The notes beneath the pieces were generated by a model that was not told where the DNA came from, made no database searches, and worked only from the letters and a program-made list of their open reading frames with translations. A stretch of DNA of 64,000 nucleotides from Gnetum montanum (Eukaryota; Streptophyta; Gnetopsida; Gnetales; Gnetaceae): NCBI GenBank assembly GCA_015680685.1, contig MNCI01002752.1, forward strand, positions 154,243-218,242, in the 5' to 3' direction. Of the stretch, positions 60,353-64,000 are shown one piece after another. Positions within the stretch are counted from its first letter, which is position 1. Each line of letters begins with the position of its first letter. A program made the position numbers and the translations under genes.

Positions 60353-62661
60353 ATGTCTCTCTCACAAGACTATGCTAAGGCCATAAGTAGTAAGGCAATT
60401 CATTTATATGATGAAGACAAAGTTTGGAGTAGTCAACTTTATGCAGGAATTCCATATGTTCATGAGTATCCCAATGATACTCAAGGATTCTTGTCAACCA
60501 ACTCTAACACCTCTAGGAAGGATGGGACAGTCCATAGAATGAGGAGGCCTGAAAGGCTTAAGACCTTCTCAATAACTAACAAGAATCTGTTAGGGGATGA
60601 TTGGAAAACTTATAAAAGTCAAGACAAGTTTTTCAGTTCTTTCTCTTCCTCTACTCCTTCAATATCAGATCATGACATGGATGATTATCTTTTAAGGGAT
60701 CGACGTAGAACTAAAAATTGAGCTCATAGAGAAAATTGAGAACGCCAACATGAATAAGGACAACATCGTCTTAACTCGCAAACTCACTACCTACTTAGTA
60801 ATAATGAATCCCTGGTAGCTACTAAGAACCTAATGCCTATACAAGAGGCTGTTCGAATATCCTGTAGGCATCACAAAGAAAGTCATCTACCCAGGCTTGA
60901 TTTAATCAACTTTTCCAAGTTCGCAGGAGGCTATGATTTAGATCCGCAACAACATATACAAGCCTTCTATGATGCCTGTGTATGGAATAATATTGATAAT
61001 GGGTGGCAAAAACTTAAGCTCTTTCCTATGACACTCATTGGCCAAGAAAAATTATGGTACAGATTATTAAAACCAAAATCAATTCGTAGTTGGCCAACAA
61101 TGGTAGAGCTCTTTACTAAACGATATCAAACCTATGATAAAGTGTCAGCCTTGAGGAGACAAATCCAAGAATGGAAACAAGGGTAACATGAAACCTTGGA
61201 CATGGCCTTAGAAAGATACTATTCTTTGTTAAATAAATGCCCATGCCATGGATTCTTTGAGGAAAGGCTAATGTATCACATCATGGATGGGCTTCATAAT
61301 GAAACAAGGGAAACCCTAGGGATGTATGCCCAAGGTCAACTATACGAGCTATGAACCCACCAACTCTAAGAGCTTATTAAGAGGGTAGCAAAAGAAGAAG
61401 GAGAAATGGCTAAATGTGAGAATATTGAAGGCTCTCAATGGGACCACAATCTTGAATTAGCAAAGGTCCATAACCATAAAGAGGAGAAATCAGCTCACCT
61501 TGAGAAAGTGCAACCGTTTCTACCTTTGCCAATGCAACAATCACTAGACGAAATCGAGGAAAAGATTAATAAGATGACAGAATGGGTGCATGAAAAATAT
61601 GGAGAATATGCTAACAATAGTAGAGGTAAAACTATGCCAAATCAAGAAATAGGACAGGACATCGTGCAACAAGCAAAACAAAGGGTAGAAGATAATAAGA
61701 ATAAGAACTCAACTACCAACTTCACATATCAATGTAACATCTATCTGTACAATCACCCCAAAGGCCAATGCCTAGTTTTGTCACATTTACATGAGCATTG
61801 GGAAGGAGTGTTACATCCAGATTTCGTACAAAAATATCAAGTTCAACCACAGTGGGAAAAGCCCAGTCATGGGGGAGGCCATCGCCAAACCAACCATATC
61901 CTTTGTATGTCCCAATGCCAAATGCTTACTATGTTCAACACCCTATTTCTCCAATCATATCATCATCCTCTACTTCACCTCATCGTTATCATTCTTCGAA
62001 ATATTATCCACTCATACCCTCTCCGACAAGGTCACCACCTCATGTACCTTACACTTTTCCTCAACAACAATATTCTCATCCTTCACCTCCTTCTACATCA
62101 CCACCAATTGTACTAGAAGGTTTTGCACCACAGCACCAACCTATGAATGCTACTTGTGCTACTACTGTCAATAGCAGTGGAAGTACTCAAAAGTGCCCTT
62201 TCTTTAGGCATGGCCATAGAAAGAAGCAGCACGATGTTGAAACCACTCCATCTTCCATCCCAGCGTAAGTTCAATGCTGTGATGCATCTTTCTCCTCGAA
62301 CCCAACACTTCATGTTACTTTATCAGGGCCACCAATCAATACTCCAACAACCATGCGGCCTAGTGAATCTAGCCATGAAGGGAGACATATCGATCCTTAC
62401 ATACCATCTTATAGTCACGGGTGCCATAGTGGGTCAGCTCCTTATCACATGACCACATCTTATAATCTACACCACTATGCCTACTACAATCAAGTGTGTG
62501 AACCCCAATTTGGGTATATTCCTACCACCACGTCAAAAGACACCCAGTGGTTTGGATATGACTAGACTCCAATGTTTCCAAAATGATTGGATCCAAATTT
62601 TCCATTTTTTAATTATAGCCATACTCAAAGGTTTATTCATAGGGGATATCCTCCATTCTAA
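60353..62661 (+). pseudogene. gag of element G
   Basis: ATG 60353 (MSLSQDYAKAI) to TAA at 62659-62661. The N-terminal 120 codons are longer than in C, which lacks most of this Ser/Arg-rich segment. Capsid-type domain 60833-61350 (FAGGYDLDPQQHIQAFYDA, WQKLKLFPMTLIG). The knuckle-like motif near 61735 has one Cys changed to Tyr (CNIYLYNHPKGQC). A frameshift lies at about 61850-61890, after which the Pro/Ser/Tyr-rich tail (YYVQHPISPI) continues in another frame to the RGYPPF end, as in C. It has few stops, so it is younger or less decayed than most copies here. Confidence 0.82.
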
Positions 62662-64000
62662 CAAGTAGAATTAATAAATAATTTTCATTTTCTTTAATTT
62701 TACAATTTTTTGTTTTCCAATTTTTCATTTTTCAATTTGTTGTTTTATCTTTTTTAGGGTAATCTCATCGGTAAATAAAATACTCATGTGACCCATTGGT
62801 TGAGGTGTTGTTCTATGCTATCAAGTCTTGTGTAACTAATTATTTGGACAATGAGCCCATCACATCCACCCAACCATTCTATTAATAAGAGGTTCTACTT
62901 TAGGTATGATGATATTCTTGACCTCATTAAAACTTAAAGTAATTCTATGCTCATTATACCCAAAGCGAAGAAGGATGGACCAAGAGGGAAAGACCAAGGT
63001 GTGACATCAAGGGGACTTGTGGATTCTCTTTGGTGACATTTATAGAAGTTACCATGCAGCTTGGTTGTACTAAGATCCTTGTAGATTTAACAAAAAATGG
63101 GAGTAAGAGTAATAAAGGCACTCACTCAAGAAAACCAATGCGATTCTAGGGGGTCCCACTGGAGAGACATGCACCCATGTTTGAAGGTAGGCAGCTTCTC
63201 TAGATTAAGCATTCAAAAAAAAAGAGGAGAGCAAGAAGAATGTGCCAAAACAGCCACACAAAAAGAAAAAGAAAAAGAAAAAAGAAAAAATCAAGATCAA
63301 AGTGCCACAAAGAACACTCCTCCCTTGGAAAAAATGCCAAGTGATCATATGCCTTACTGTCATGATGCTCTTATGGTTGTCCATCATGGGATAAAATAAT
63401 GTGATGTCACTGATTGGAGAAATGGACTTGGTCTTAAGTTTGGAGCATTAGGCTAATGACACATTAATCATGCCCTACACTTAGGATTCATTGTGCATTG
63501 GGTTAGTTACCTCATGTCCCGATCTCTGCAATTCCTTCTACAATTTGCCTCATCTCACTATTCATGTATTTGTAACTTGTGTCTTGTGTAGCATTGAATT
63601 CATACCTCATCACGGTGGTATCTACATGTGTGTGTTTTGTGGAGCTGCTGTGGATTACATTTAACCCTTCTAATGCCTATGGACATTTTAAGGTGTGGTT
63701 ATGCAAGGGCATTATAGGTTGGAACCTGCTTTGGGGAGGATCCACTTGCATGAATTTTGTAATTTGTATTTGTGTACATCATCACATCATTTTATACCCT
63801 TCGAGTACAACATGACCAACATTATTCTTTCCCTTATCATCCTTCTAGTATAACCATTCCTATGTACCAAGACATGTCCTTTTTCTTCATCTAACTTATG
63901 AATTTCATCGTTAGGTCCTACCCCATTATACTTTTTGTGCCTTCTGGTCTATTTCACAATACCCTAGACTTATCACATTGACCTCAAGTCTTTCATTTTT
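62662..64000 (+). mobile_element. Non-coding block of element G
   Basis: T-rich stretch 62665-62755, GTGACATCAAGGGGACTTGT at 63001-63020, GGTCCCACTGGAGAGACATG near 63151, GGAACCTGCTTTGGGGAGGA at 63721-63740. These are the same islands and order as in C. The window ends before the ORF2 start. Confidence 0.65.

Larger units (their letters stand above)
59365..64000 (+). mobile_element. Element G: pol-less retrotransposon, runs off the window
   Basis: 5' LTR 59365-60215, primer site, gag, and the non-coding block up to the window end. It is inserted in the 3' LTR of F; the left flank is CCTTG (59360-59364). Gag is followed directly by the same block as in C, so it is an independent second copy of the pol-less type. 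ORF2 is expected beyond the window. Confidence 0.88.

Overview
This window is plant nuclear DNA from a large, repeat-rich genome. One host gene lies in it, spread over eight exons with GT-AG introns; it encodes EMC10, the plant ER membrane protein complex subunit 10 (start codon 16046, stop ending 20739). Almost everything else is old, decayed LTR retrotransposon sequence of the Ty3/gypsy superfamily. The primer sites match the 3' end of plant tRNA-Asp and the pol order is PR-RT-RH-IN, which fits the Athila-like group. Old insertions piled inside one another, with few deletions, suggest a giant genome such as a gymnosperm, but the species cannot be fixed from this sequence.

Layout. 1-11926: the 3' tail of an upstream element, an LTR (343-1350), a degenerate pol-less element (gag, PR remnant, non-coding block, second ORF 'ORF2') carrying a reverse solo LTR with a perfect CTAAC duplication (7391-8350), and a closing LTR of another subfamily (11020-11926). 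11927-15640: unassigned intergenic DNA with a diverged direct repeat and two SINE-like copies. 15640-21100: the EMC10 gene. 20740-23170: nothing recognised. 23170-48484: a four-level nest: element E (minus) interrupted by D (minus, 23798-47982), interrupted by B (plus, 27439-45340), interrupted by C (plus, 28213-36510). Each junction shows a 5-bp target duplication, and related copies in the same window give the empty-site sequence. 48485-49968: unassigned, with a third SINE-like copy. 49969-64000: element F (gag-pol), whose 3' LTR is interrupted by element G, which runs off the window.

The elements fall into two complementary kinds that share LTR ends (TGATGAGTC...CACTCATCA), primer site, polypurine tract (TCATGGGGGTA) and a non-coding block. 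B and F carry gag and pol but only a trace of ORF2. C and G carry gag without any pol; C also has a long ORF2 with a coiled-coil-rich C-terminal half, and G is cut off before ORF2. A and D are further pol-less derivatives. All coding regions are broken by stops or frameshifts.

The most unusual signal is in the LTR promoters. Upstream of the TATA box is an array of short ATATC/ATGTC-type cores with fixed steps of 14 bp, one step of 19-20 bp, a last step of 14 bp, then 23 bp to TATAAATA. This spacing is kept in diverged LTRs of both orientations, and in one LTR (343-1350) whose core sequence is entirely different.
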